This document shows positions 53,092 through 63,082 of a DNA stretch of 64,000 nt, in pieces (position 1 is the first letter of the stretch; every line of letters starts with the position of its first letter). The translations under genes and the position numbers were made by a program. The DNA comes from Pogonophryne albipinna (Eukaryota; Chordata; Actinopteri; Perciformes; Artedidraconidae), in contig CM053246.1 of the NCBI GenBank assembly GCA_028583405.1, positions 30,145,209 through 30,209,208 on the forward strand. Direction: 5' to 3'. Under the pieces are notes generated by a model. That model was not told where the DNA came from. It saw only the letters and a list, made by a program, of their open reading frames with translations, and did not search any database.

Positions 53092-54318
53092 ATGGCCTCC
53101 CTTGTGTTGAGGGATTCCTCTCATACTGGTTCTAAATTAGATGCCAGGTTGAAAGTGAGGTTAGCTCGTCTACAGTGGGAGAAGGAGGAGCGTGAGCGAG
53201 ATTTTCAGCTCAGGAGGGAGCTGGAGATCAGGAAGTTGGATGCAGACACAGCTTTCAGGATGCGTCAGCTAGAGCTGCAGACAGGTTCAGTTGGTACCTC
53301 TTCAGGTACACAACCATTGTCAGGTTCTGCTGCTGCTTTTGATGTTGGTAGCAACATTCAGCTGGTCCCTGTATTTCGTGAGTCGGAAGTGGAGATTTTC
53401 TTTGGTGCATTTGAGCGGATTGCTGCTGCTCTGCGCTGGCCAGAAGACGTGTGGGCCATACTTGTACAGTGCAAGCTAGTCGGCAAGGCTCAGGAGGCTT
53501 GCTCTTCTCTTTCTGTCGAGGATTGTATGGTGTATGACAAAGTGAAAGGTGCTGTTCTCAGGGCATATGAGCTTGTGCCTGAGGCCTACAGGCAGCGTTT
53601 CCGCGGCCTGGAGAAAACGTCTGGCCAGACTTATGTGGACTTCGCAAGGGAGAAGAAAATCCTCTTTGACAGGTGGTGTAGAGCTTGTAAAGCTGATGAC
53701 ATTACCTCAATATGTGAACTAATGATGCTGGAGGAATTTAAAAACTGTTTACCAGAGCGTACTGTAGTTCATTTAAATGAGCAAAAAGTATCTACCCTTC
53801 AGCAGGCTGCCACTCTAGCAGATGAGTTTGCACTTACACATAAAAGTGTTTTTTCCCAGCGTGATCCCCCTCATCAAGAGCGTGATTACCCTCAGCGAGA
53901 TTTTTACCATAGAGCTCGTGACACATACGTTCCCCGTGCCAGTTTTCCAGTATCAGGTCCCAAGCTAGAAAAGCCTTGTTCTTTTTGTCATAACCCTGGT
54001 CATTTGATAGCAGACTGTGCTGCTTTGAAGCGAAAGCAGGCCACCACTATGGCGGATGAGGAAGGGATTGTGCTATCACACAGTGGTGTTTTGGCTCAGA
54101 GAGATTCTCCTCATCGTGTTGGTTTCCGGAAAGCTCGTAACAGGCGTGCCACACATGCTCATTCTGCTTCTCTTCCAGGACCCAAGAAAAAGAGATTGTG
54201 TTTCTTTTGTCTTGACCCTGGTCATCTAGTGGCAGAGTGTGTAGCTTGGAAAAAGCAGGTGGCAGCTGCTCTGGAAAAGCCAAAAGACCGGCACCCGGTT
54301 GCGATGCGACAGTGGTGA
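53092..54318 (+). CDS. Ty3/gypsy-type Gag, intact frame
   Basis: 408 aa, capsid-type structural protein of an LTR retrotransposon. The N-terminus is a charged helix (ARLQWEKEERERDFQLRREL). The middle has the SCAN-like fish gypsy gag region (LMMLEEFKNCLPER, then LNEQKVSTLQQAATLADEF). Two CCHC zinc knuckles follow: CSFCHNPGHLIADC and CFFCLDPGHLVAEC. The start codon lies within the 5-bp duplication GTATG made by the BEL insertion, so the ATG is kept but its own LTR and leader now lie almost 7 kb away on the far side of BEL (45772-46172). No protease, reverse transcriptase or 3' LTR follows, so the host element is truncated after gag. Confidence 0.85.
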   Translation: MASLVLRDSSHTGSKLDARLKVRLARLQWEKEERERDFQLRRELEIRKLDADTAFRMRQLELQTGSVGTSSGTQPLSGSAAAFDVGSNIQLVPVFRESEVEIFFGAFERIAAALRWPEDVWAILVQCKLVGKAQEACSSLSVEDCMVYDKVKGAVLRAYELVPEAYRQRFRGLEKTSGQTYVDFAREKKILFDRWCRACKADDITSICELMMLEEFKNCLPERTVVHLNEQKVSTLQQAATLADEFALTHKSVFSQRDPPHQERDYPQRDFYHRARDTYVPRASFPVSGPKLEKPCSFCHNPGHLIADCAALKRKQATTMADEEGIVLSHSGVLAQRDSPHRVGFRKARNRRATHAHSASLPGPKKKRLCFFCLDPGHLVAECVAWKKQVAAALEKPKDRHPVAMRQW

Positions 54319-54837
54319 GTTGCAGTTAAGTTCTGCGTCCGTCTGTGACAGTACTGTGGGTGTGGGTGTTTCCGTCTGTGGGTGTGGGTGTGGACCTAGC
54401 TCAGAGCGATGTGGATCTGTGTTCAGTGAGTGGTGTGTGTATTCCATGTGATGTGTGTGTTTTGTGTGTGTTCCATGTGTTGCTCCGGTGTTGGCTGCTG
54501 GTGAGCAGTATAAGGTATGTTTTATGGGGGGGGGGGGGTATGAAGGGCCATGTAGGCCAAAATTCAAACTCACCTCACACACTACTGAAAACATCTGGCC
54601 TTGCACACACACTACTGAAATACTCTCACATTCACTACTGAACACCTCACACACACACTACTGAAAACATCTGGCCTTGCACACACACTACTGAAATACT
54701 CTCACATTCACAACTGAACACCTCACACACACACTACTGAAAATTAACCTCACACACACACTACTGAAAATTAACCTCACACACGCAAAACTGAAAATTA
54801 ACCTCACACACAACTGAAAATTAACCTCACACACACG
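54319..54837. repeat. Gypsy remnant running into a short-unit tandem repeat
   Basis: GT-rich sequence follows the gag stop codon. From about 54560 there are repeats of roughly 24-30 bp built on CACACACACTACTGAAAA, with variants containing CATCTGGCCTTGC or TTAACCTCA. No coding sequence is recognised. Confidence 0.7.
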
Positions 54838-55755
54838 GTAACACTTTACAATAAGGTACACAAAATGTGCTTAGTTACTGAGGAACTACTAAAAAGTTAA
54901 TGGTTAGTTAATGAGTAGTTCCTCAGTGACTGCGATTGAGGAACTGATGGTTAGTTACTGGTAAACAGACTGGGGGGTACTGTATTAATGAATCATTCGT
55001 AAATGGTTAGTTAATGAGTAGTTCCTCAGTGCACTTATGGTTAGTTACTGGTAAACAGACTGGGGGGGTACTGTATTAACGAATCATTCGTTAATGGTTA
55101 CTTAATGAGTAGTTCCTCAGTGACTGCGATGGATGGTTAGTTAGTTACTGGTAAACAGACTGGGGTACTGTATTAATGAATCATTCGTTAATGGTTACTT
55201 TATGAGGAGTTCCTGGGGGACTTTGATTGAAGCAATGGTCCGCTGCAGCAGGGCACTTTTAAACCTGCCATCTTCGGCTGGCTTGGGTCCCACCCTGGAT
55301 CAACTGGTGGAGGTGGATCCGATTTACCTTACCATTACTTAGGCCATTTGGGTACGGTAAACTCAAGGAACGCAAACAAAAACAGTAGTTACCCATTACC
55401 TAATGATTACCTTACCGTTACTAAAACAGTAGTTACCCATTAAGTAATGCTTACCTTACCATTCGTTAAGCATTGTGTGTGCCCTCAAGTAAAGTAATGC
55501 ATGAAAAACAGTAGTTACCCATTACCTAATGCCTACTTAACCATTCGTTAAGCATTGTGTGTCCCCTCAAGTAAAGTAATGCATCAAAAACAGTAGTTAC
55601 CCATTACCTAATGCCTACTTAACCATTCGTTAAGCATTGTGTGTCCCCTCAAGTAAAGTAATGCATCAAAAACAGTAGTTACCCATTACCTAATGATTAC
55701 CTTACCGTTACCAAAACAGTAGTTACCCATTAACTAATGATTACCTCACCATTCG
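54838..55755. repeat. Tandem array with two unit types
   Basis: It begins GGTAACACTTTACAATAAGG, a motif frequent at ends of fish repeats. Up to about 55210 there are three to four units of about 110 bp sharing GGTTAGTTACTGGTAAACAG and ATGAGTAGTTCCTCAG. From about 55370 another unit of 80-95 bp, sharing CAGTAGTTACCCATTACCTA and CCATTCGTTAAGCATTGTGT, recurs about four times. I do not assign a family. Confidence 0.7.
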
Positions 55756-55831
55756 TTAAGCAGTTTAACAAACAAACAAACAAACACTGTTGATGACAAT
55801 GACGGATCTACAGCCACTGAAGTTTTAAATT

Positions 55832-55837
55832 TTTATT
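55832..55837 (-). terminator. Polyadenylation signal of the CCDC106-like gene
   Basis: AATAAA on the minus strand, about 108 bp past the stop codon. Confidence 0.45.
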
Positions 55838-55944
55838 CAAACAACGATGAACATAACAAAAACAAAAAAAAATGGAAATAAAAAATACTTTTTATAAAAG
55901 AAAACTAAAAACAAGTGCAAACCAAAAAAACATCCATTCCTTCC

Positions 55945-56750
55945 TCACTTCCCCTTTGGATTAATGGATAATAGTCCTCCATTGGTCTTCAAGTCCTGGA
56001 CCTTCCCCTCTAAATTTTGATCCTTTATGACAGCTTTACACATCTCCGAGAAACAGAGAAGGGTTTCCCCCTTCTTCAGTGTTCCCCGGATATCTTGGTA
56101 GATGCCCGGGTTCACGGCATGCAGTTCTGCAATTCCTGCAGTGTTGGCAATGGTTTTGCGGTCCACTCCTACCGCTCTGTAAGCCGCCGTTTTATTATTC
56201 CCCTTGTTTACCGCCTCAAGAACACGCTTGTAGCGGCTTATGGCGTCTTCTGGGGTCAGGACTGAAACAGAAAAAAAGACAAATATTTAACTATTTAACA
56301 ACAGTACTTTGTTGTTGCCTATCCTAATGATGCCTGTAGTGCAGAAATCAGTTTGGATATGGGTTTATTTATTGATAATATTGTTGTACTAGTGTTATAT
56401 AGTGGTAGTGTAATCCTTACATACAAAATTGTGTAATGAATTGGTGTAGTGTAGGAACTTTACAAAACATTTAAATGTCATGTAAGCGCTTTGAGCTCCA
56501 GCAAGGGGCTTTATAAATGTAATGTATTATTATTATTATGTAACACGTGGGTCCTCGTGGTTTAGCTAGCAACCTCAAATCAGATACCACAGAACAAAAA
56601 GTGTAATAACATGTGTCAATTGAAATGATTTCGCGATGCAGTGTTACTGATTTCTCAAATGACAAAAATAAATTTCAATTCATACTTACATTCTGACACT
56701 AAACGCTTAGGGGGCCCCATCCTCTTTCGCTTGCTTCTCCTCGAGTCCAT
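55945..56750 (-). CDS. CCDC106-like protein, transposon-associated
   Basis: Two exons on the minus strand: 56750-56690 and 56261-55945, joined in phase across a GTAAGT donor and TTTCAG acceptor, giving 125 aa. The first exon codes for a basic, probably nuclear-localising start (MDSRRSKRKR). The second carries a compact helical region (RYKRVLEAVNKG, then AVGVDRKTIANTAGIAELHA, then NGGLLSINPKGK) like the C-terminal part of proteins called CCDC106-like in fish. I rely on the VGVDRxTI and IAEL pattern for this. Function is unknown; it could bind DNA or regulate the transposase. It is transcribed divergently from the Merlin transposase with 491 bp between start codons. Confidence 0.65.
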
Positions 56751-57241
56751 TTTCAGTTCTAAGCGTGTAGACTAGGCTAGAGCATAGACTGTACATATAA
56801 GATGTAGAGGTTGAGTTTTATCACTAGCCGAGATGCACGTGACAGGCTCATGGCCAATCGTAGCACTTGAATGCTATGAAGGGGCGTGTCTTGCATAGTG
56901 CTCCAGCCGGATCCCGATTTGCAGCGCATTAACACTTTATTACGGTTTTAATATTTTAATTGTATATCAGTGAATATAAAGAAGCTGTGCTTTGTCAATT
57001 GAACAAGGAAGATGAAATACCTGATTCAAAACATCAAAACTATTGGTTTGAATCGTGTGAACAAGAAATGAGGATCAGGGTGCTAGGGCGCTAGTGCGCT
57101 CAGCGGAGTTCGCTGTGCTTCCACTTCCAGTCTGGCCCAGCAGCAGCACATCTTGAACTACGCTGGGTGTTAGGGTTTGTGGACGGGCCGGGGCCGCAGT
57201 AACGCAGTAGTAACGCCGCAGTAGTCAGGTTTTAGGTTATC
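56751..57241. promoter_or_regulatory. Shared divergent promoter region
   Basis: This spacer separates the start codons of the two divergent genes. It contains a GGCCAATCG box near 56849, a GGGGCGTG near 56881 and a GCACGTGAC E-box near 56834, elements often found in bidirectional promoters. Assignment is inferred from position. Confidence 0.4.
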
Positions 57242-58334
57242 ATGACACTGCACACCAAAGTACTCAGTCTTATTGACGGAAGACAGACTTTTAAAAAAAA
57301 GAAAAAATTAATTGAATGGCTAATGAAAAAGGAATTGCTTCAAGGAAAAATGAAATGCAAACTCTGCAAAAAGAGGATGAAACTGGAGAAACACTCAAAC
57401 GTCGACGGACTGCAGTGGTAGGCTAAGTCGTACATTTTTAGCACGGGTCTTAACGATGACTTCCTCTGTTTACTGATATGTAATGTTACAAAGATAAGTT
57501 CTTTATCAGGAAAAAAGGACTAGGAATTTACGATTTGTCTTTTGTAGGAAGTGCCGACATAAAAAACACCGAGGGAAAACGACGAAGAAGTCAGTGAGGT
57601 CTTTGTCCCTGTTTCAGAGGAGCAAATTGTCCTTGTTCAGCTGGATGAAATACATTTACAGGTAATATTAATTCATCAATAATATCAGTCATTTCCTCAA
57701 AGCACAGCAAATGAATGCCTGTAAGTATTACGTTTATTTTAAGCATGTTGACTGTTGTTTAACATTACCGATATCTAAATGCTAATTTCAGTTAGCGCGT
57801 CAATGACGTTATCCATTATATGTTAGCATTGAGCTAGCGGACTAAGCGCTAGTTATTTGGCAATTCACAACGCAGGCTGCTTGGAGGTGTGGCGGGGCAC
57901 AATGGCGCCGCTTTCACACCAAGCCCATGGATGTATAATAAGAACTGGATACAGCGTGGGAGGCGGGGCCTCATTCATTCCTATGAGAGTTGCTCATTAG
58001 CGCATGATGATAAAATGGCCCAACTTTTGAGAGAGTGAAACGTCACAGATTACCCGGCATGCCTGAGAAGTACCCGTATGTGCGCTCATAGCGCATGCGC
58101 AACTTTAACCAAAATGCTCGTTCACATCAAGCACGTCAATTTGCGTACACGTAGCACCGCACGTTCATGACAGCATGGATGGATTTCATATTAACGAGGC
58201 GGCAGTTAGCAGCTAGCGGCTAACTAGTAATTATGCTAATGTACACATAAATGTTATGTACTTATATTACGCTGTAACAGGATCTAGTGATATCCAAGCA
58301 ACAGAGCTTCATTTAGCATGAAAGAATGATTGCA

Positions 58335-58383
<49 letters not shown>

Positions 58384-61012
58384 CCTATATATACTTATAA
58401 TAATAAGTAATATTAACTTTATTTAATACAACATTTACGGTACAAGATTTAATCATACAGCCCATGTAGTATGATAATGAATTACAGCAAACATGTGCAA
58501 TATATCCATTATTACAGCTCCGTGGGATGGCAGTAAGACGATATGGGTCCGTTCTTATTGTGCATCCATGGGTAAAGATAAACGCAACTCACATTGGTTT
58601 CTCAAACAGCATCTCTGTAAACTACGTGTATTCACTGAATTTCACTCTCTGCCTTTAACGGCTCGTTGTAGCTCCAATAGCTCCAGCCCCCACCCTCCCT
58701 GTGAGCACAGTGTGCTCTGATTGGTCGGGACACGTAACATGAACGTGCCGGGTGGCGCGGTCCCGTGGGTTAGATGCGCGTTCATAATGCAGAGGGAAAT
58801 AACTCTCAGAATAACGTTATTAGCACATTATTACAACTTGAGGAACGAATGTTTTTAATAAGTGTTCATACTGGGTAGTTTATTTAGTTTAAAAAAAATT
58901 ATCCAACGATTTACTTTCCCAATGTAAGTCAATGGGAAAAAGTGTTTCCGGGCCTGGCAACCAAACGGAAGTGTAGTACCGCCGTTTGAGGAGAACATTC
59001 GAGAGTTATTTCCCTCGGCATTATGAACGCGCATCCAACCCACGGGACCGCGCCGCCCGGCACCTTCATGTTACGTGTTCAGTACTACATGCGTTTTACC
59101 CTTAACCATAGACTGTATATATAAAGGTTTTACCTTTACCCATGGATGCACAATAAGAACGGACCCGTATCGCCTTACCGTTCGGGTGTTCAGAGCAGAG
59201 CTCCCTGTTGGAGCGGCAGAGCGTGATGTGAACAGAAAAATGTTTCTGTCGCAATATTATTTAAGGAATCGTTGAGCGAGCTAACTAGCATACATTGTCA
59301 CTATCTGCTAACATTAGCTTTAGCTTTCGTTTTCTAATAGTTTTTCTCATAGGCTATAAACAGAATAGATCTTGTACTTGAGTAAAAGTAGAAGTACTCA
59401 GATATTGTACTTGACTATAAGTACTCAGCTCTTGTATTAGAGTAAAAGTAGAAGTACCAGAGTGTACGAATACTCGGTTACAGTAAAATTCCTGCATTCA
59501 AAATGTTCCTCAACAAAAAAATGGGTTCAGAATGTTACAATGTGTGATTATTCTAATAGCTTAAAAATACATGTGTAGATGCTCTGATACAGGGAAACTT
59601 GATAGATAAAATTAATTGGCAACATTAAAATATTCTGTTTCATCTTGAGTAATAACAAATGTCTAATGTGAATTATATAATTATACATTAGCCACTGGTG
59701 CTGAATGCGTTCTTCTTCATATGCTTTTGTTCATATTTAGTAATTCTATATTGATCTTTAACAGATTTTCCCAGGGACTGCAGCTAAGGCAAATTGACAT
59801 GCTGCAGGATGGCGTGGCAGGAAGCAGTAGCACGCTGTCAAAAATTAGCCTGAAGTTGAGGAAGGTCTGCAAGAGTGCAATCAAGAGGAGAGAAAGGAGG
59901 GGAAAGCAGAGACTTGGAGGACCAAACGAATTTGTCGTGCTGGACGAAAGCAACTTCTACCACAAAAGGAAGGTGTGTATAAACTACAGAGCTATAGCCT
60001 TTGGCCTCACTAAAACCTTTGTTTTTCAAGGTGAAATAACAACATATTTTTTAAGGTCAGAGATTAACAAATGTAATTTTATAATTGTGTCATTCACACC
60101 CTTGTGACTGGCGAGACAAAGTATACATTAGAGAGAGCCAGCTCCACAGTGTATACACAGTCAAATAACAGAAAAAAAGAATTTAGAAGCTAAGAATTAT
60201 CTCATCCAATCAGATCATTAAGGAAATAAATCCTTATTCTTACTTTTTATTACTAACATTTTAAAAGTGCATAATCTTATTTATATATCATCTAATTCCA
60301 ATATCTATCTTACATTTTCATGTTTCTTGCAGCAAAATAAGCAAACTTTAACTTAATAAAATTAAACAGCCTTTTCTGTTTGTACCACTAAATTTTCATT
60401 TTTTTCTCTTCTTTTTTGAGAAAGGAAGTGAATATTTTTAAATTGTAAAAGAAAGCAAATAAACACATTTCACTTTGTTTATCAATTGAAATTCCTGATG
60501 TTTATTTTTATATAACTGTGTTGTCCTTTTTCACTGCTTTATTACAGTATGGTAGGGGAAGATTCGGTCCTACGTGGAGGAGGAGAAAATGGGTCTTTGG
60601 AATGCTGGGCATCAGAGGAAAAAGGAGAAGACCTATCCTGAGGCTGGTGAAACAAAGATCACGGCGCCACTTAATTCCTCTGGTCACAAAATACGTTCGC
60701 CAAGAGACCACGGTGATAACGGACATGTGGAGGGCATACACCACTGCAATCGCAGAAAGTGGCTTTGTCCATTTCTCTGTGAACCACAGCCGGTCATTTG
60801 TGAACCCAGACACAGGAGCCCACACCCAAAACATTGAGCGGGCTTGGTCAACGTACAAGTCACAGGTCTGGAGACTGCGAGGAAACCGCACAGTGAAGAA
60901 TCTGAAGAGTCATCTTGCTTTGATCGAGTGGACACATTGGCTGGCAAATGAACACAAAGATGGTCCCTTAGGCAGATTGCTGCATGACATACGCCACTTT
61001 CGCAAGTTCTGA
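57242..61012 (+). CDS. Merlin (IS1595/ISXO2-like) DDE transposase, complete
   Basis: Four exons: 57242-57417, 57548-57661, 59765-59972, 60548-61012. All junctions are GT-AG and in phase, giving 320 aa. Residues 39-61 contain CKLC and WKC, part of the zinc ribbon at the N-terminus of IS1595-type transposases. The catalytic domain has D157 (VVLDESNF), D225 (ITDMWRAY) and E263 in HTQNIERAW, the signature of this family, plus the KWVFG and VNHSRSFVNPDTGAHTQ segments. Length is normal for Merlin. No stop or frameshift is present even though intron 2 (2.1 kb) has taken up a fold-back repeat. It should cut and paste its element in the nucleus; a domesticated role is possible but not shown. Confidence 0.85.
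58341..58381. repeat. TA microsatellite
   Basis: A TA dinucleotide tract in intron 2 of the Merlin transposase. Confidence 0.9.
58533..59178. repeat. Fold-back repeat in the transposase intron
   Basis: The outer arms 58533-58576 and 59134-59178 are inverted (TCCGTTCTTATTGTGCATCC against its reverse). The inner arms 58724-58812 and 58991-59080 are also inverted (GTGCCGGGTGGCGCGGTCCC against its reverse, with changes). The centre contains the block repeated at 1796-1905. No coding capacity. Confidence 0.75.
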
Positions 61013-61056
61013 TGCAACCTCGTTTTCATTATTAGTGTCCTTTGGATTGTTGTTTA

Positions 61057-61062
61057 AATAAA
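61057..61062 (+). terminator. Polyadenylation signal of the Merlin transposase
   Basis: AATAAA 45 bp after the stop codon, in AT-rich context. Confidence 0.55.
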
Positions 61063-61365
61063 AATGTAAACTTGAGTGCACAGGGTTTGTTTGTTTGTTT
61101 ACTGCTTAAAGGAGACCTATCATGCTATATTTAAATGATATAGTGTATGACCATACCTATATAAGGTATATTTATACATTTTATTTTTCAAAATACCAAA
61201 CAGATCATTTTTTAGCCATGCCTCGTTTCGCTCATTTTCGCTCTATTCCAAGCATGTCTTTGAAAATTCTGAGCAGCAGCTGACCACGCCCCCCTGCAGA
61301 AGAGGGGGGCATGAGCCGGCGAGTCACGTTACTATGCTTGCTGTAATTACGAGTGTGGAATAAAC

Positions 61366-62679
61366 ATGTCATCTCAGAGCAATGCATGTGTTCAAGCATA
61401 TTATCAATTTGATCCAGAAACTGACCCTGAAGCAGCGGAGGCTTTGGTGGAGGTACAAACATCTCGGTTGCAGCAGGACGTTTCTGAATGGTTAGTTGAC
61501 AAGCTGTTGTCCCTATTTATTTTTACTCTGTTACGATGCTTGCTACTTATTCCGTTCATATTTTGGCTAATTAGCAAGAATGCAATGGTACAGTTTGTAA
61601 CTTAGAGTTTGTAACGCAAAAACAGCGATACATATATATATTTATAAAGGGAGATTCATATTAAATATAAGATAAATTCATATTTTCAGCATATACAATG
61701 GCCTCATTGCGTTTAATAGTTTACAGTCCTTTTCTTCCAACATCGTGCAACAACCGTTGGAAAGTTCAATAACTTAGGGTGATAAAAAAGTATAACTCCA
61801 ACAACACCTCAGTTGTCAGCAATGTGTGTAGTTTCATGTGTTTTTAAAAGCTCAGTTATTGACTTCTTTCTACAGGTGTACATGTGCAAATTGCGCCACG
61901 ATGCCTTCTGAACAATGTGTGCTGCATGGAGATACCACAGGTAACATTTTTGATAGCTTCACTAAGTTGTCTGTTTAGAGAATACGTTTATCACACTAGT
62001 GTCAAGACGGATGCAGGAACTTGAGGACTCTGTAACCTGTATGGTGGACCATCCTGGATTGGAGCCTGTGTGCCTAAATGTGTTCTCCCTGCAGAATGCA
62101 TTGAATATTTACAGAGCTGAACATGGTGGACTACAGTTGAGGCAAATAGAGCAGTGAGTGGTTTGTTTGTTTTGACTGAAATTGTAAAACGAATGCTAGT
62201 ATTGTTCATGGAAATAAATACTGGTGTATATGGCTTTATGCAATCTTTCATTCTGTCATTGTACATGTACTATTATATTATATACTACACAGCAATGGCA
62301 TAACACACTCATGTGTACGACAAAAAGTACACACAACCTTATGCTTTTGAAATCAGAATATTCTTTACCCATCCAAACATGAATAATCACGACACATTTG
62401 ATATCAACTCGGAACTTTATTGTCAAAATCAACGGTTCGTTGAACCCATAAAAAAAAAAACTAAATATAATTGTATTTTGTATAAATGACACTAAATATT
62501 TTTTTTATGATTTCAGGCGTCACAGGTATCTAGCCTACAGAAGCTTTGTGAGCTGGTGCTGGGGCTTCCTTGGACGCAGGATCAGAGTGGTGATTCTGGC
62601 CTGCGTTGTCCTCAGGATTCGCAAGGAGTTTCCTGATCCGCGAAATGTCTATGTTAGGTTCAGACAGCAGCCAAATTGA
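61366..62679 (+). CDS. P2X7-ballast-like zinc-binding protein
   Basis: Four exons: 61366-61490, 61876-61940, 62000-62153, 62517-62679, all GT-AG and in phase, giving 168 aa. The protein is acidic at the start. It then has WCTCANCATMPSEQC, SVTCMVDHPGLEPVCLNVF and RYLAYRSFVSWCWGFLGRRI, ending near EFPDPRNVYVRF. This order of Cys pairs and the WCWG segment match the zinc-binding cytoplasmic ballast domain of P2X7 receptors, which also occurs alone in many fish 'P2X7-like' proteins. No channel part is present, so it is not a receptor. Its cellular role is unknown. It converges on the YqaJ gene, with only 44 bp between the stop codons. Confidence 0.75.
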
Positions 62680-62723
62680 ACCGTGTAGCATACCCGGCGA
62701 TGACCTCCTCCCTGTCAGGTCGC

Positions 62724-63082
62724 TCATAATGGTGCAGGGTCCACAAAGACTTGGTCGAAGATGAGGTCCATCAAGTTGGCCACGTAGCCTGTGCAATGTT
62801 AAAAAAAAGCACAACAAAAAATGTGGTTTAGATTAGTATATGCATGTAAAAAACTGATAGTTCTTTCTAATTTTATATTTGTAAATAGTTGTATAATAAA
62901 TATTTTAAACATTTACGGAATGTGGGGTCAGTCTTTACTGGTTTTGCTCTGCATTCTCCCTTCCTGGCCTTTGGGAACTGCAGTTTATACAGAGGGTTTC
63001 CAGTGGATGTAGTGGCTTGTGCACGCTCAGCGTTTTCATTGTAGTGCAGGGCTGCCAGGTACAGTCTTTCATTTCCGCCATG
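62724..63082 (-). CDS. YqaJ-type exonuclease, C-terminal exons (partial)
   Basis: On the minus strand, an exon from about 63082 to 62917 encodes HGGNERLYLAALHYNENAER and on to PVKTDPTF. After a GTAAAT donor and a TTGCACAG acceptor, the last exon, 62788-62724, continues in phase with RYVANLMDLIFDQVFVDP and stops. This is the C-terminal tail I recognise from fish YqaJ-domain proteins. The nuclease core is not seen between 63083 and 64000, so it lies beyond the window or is lost. No clear AG acceptor precedes the 63082 exon (CTCATGG instead), so the gene may be decayed. Confidence 0.6.

Larger units (their letters stand above)
55756..61109. mobile_element. Candidate two-gene Merlin DNA transposon
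   Basis: TTAAGCAGT followed by an AAAC repeat and CTGT (from 55756) reappears inverted at 61075-61109, ending ACTGCTTAA. The pair encloses a CCDC106-like gene (-) and a Merlin transposase gene (+), with their polyadenylation signals about 75 and 47 bp inside the ends. The AAAC repeat is simple sequence, so the inverted repeat alone is weak evidence; the tight fit around both transcripts supports it. No 8-9-bp target duplication typical of Merlin was found, perhaps because both flanks are other repeats. Confidence 0.5.

Noticed and set aside
60508..60947. Open minus-strand frames opposite Merlin exon 4
   Set aside because: Shadows of the transposase exon; the + strand has the DDE motifs and splice sites.
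62530..62817. 95-codon minus-strand frame across the last P2X7-ballast-like exon
   Set aside because: It is in a different frame from the YqaJ exon and has no homology that I recognise. The spliced YqaJ reading explains the same area better.
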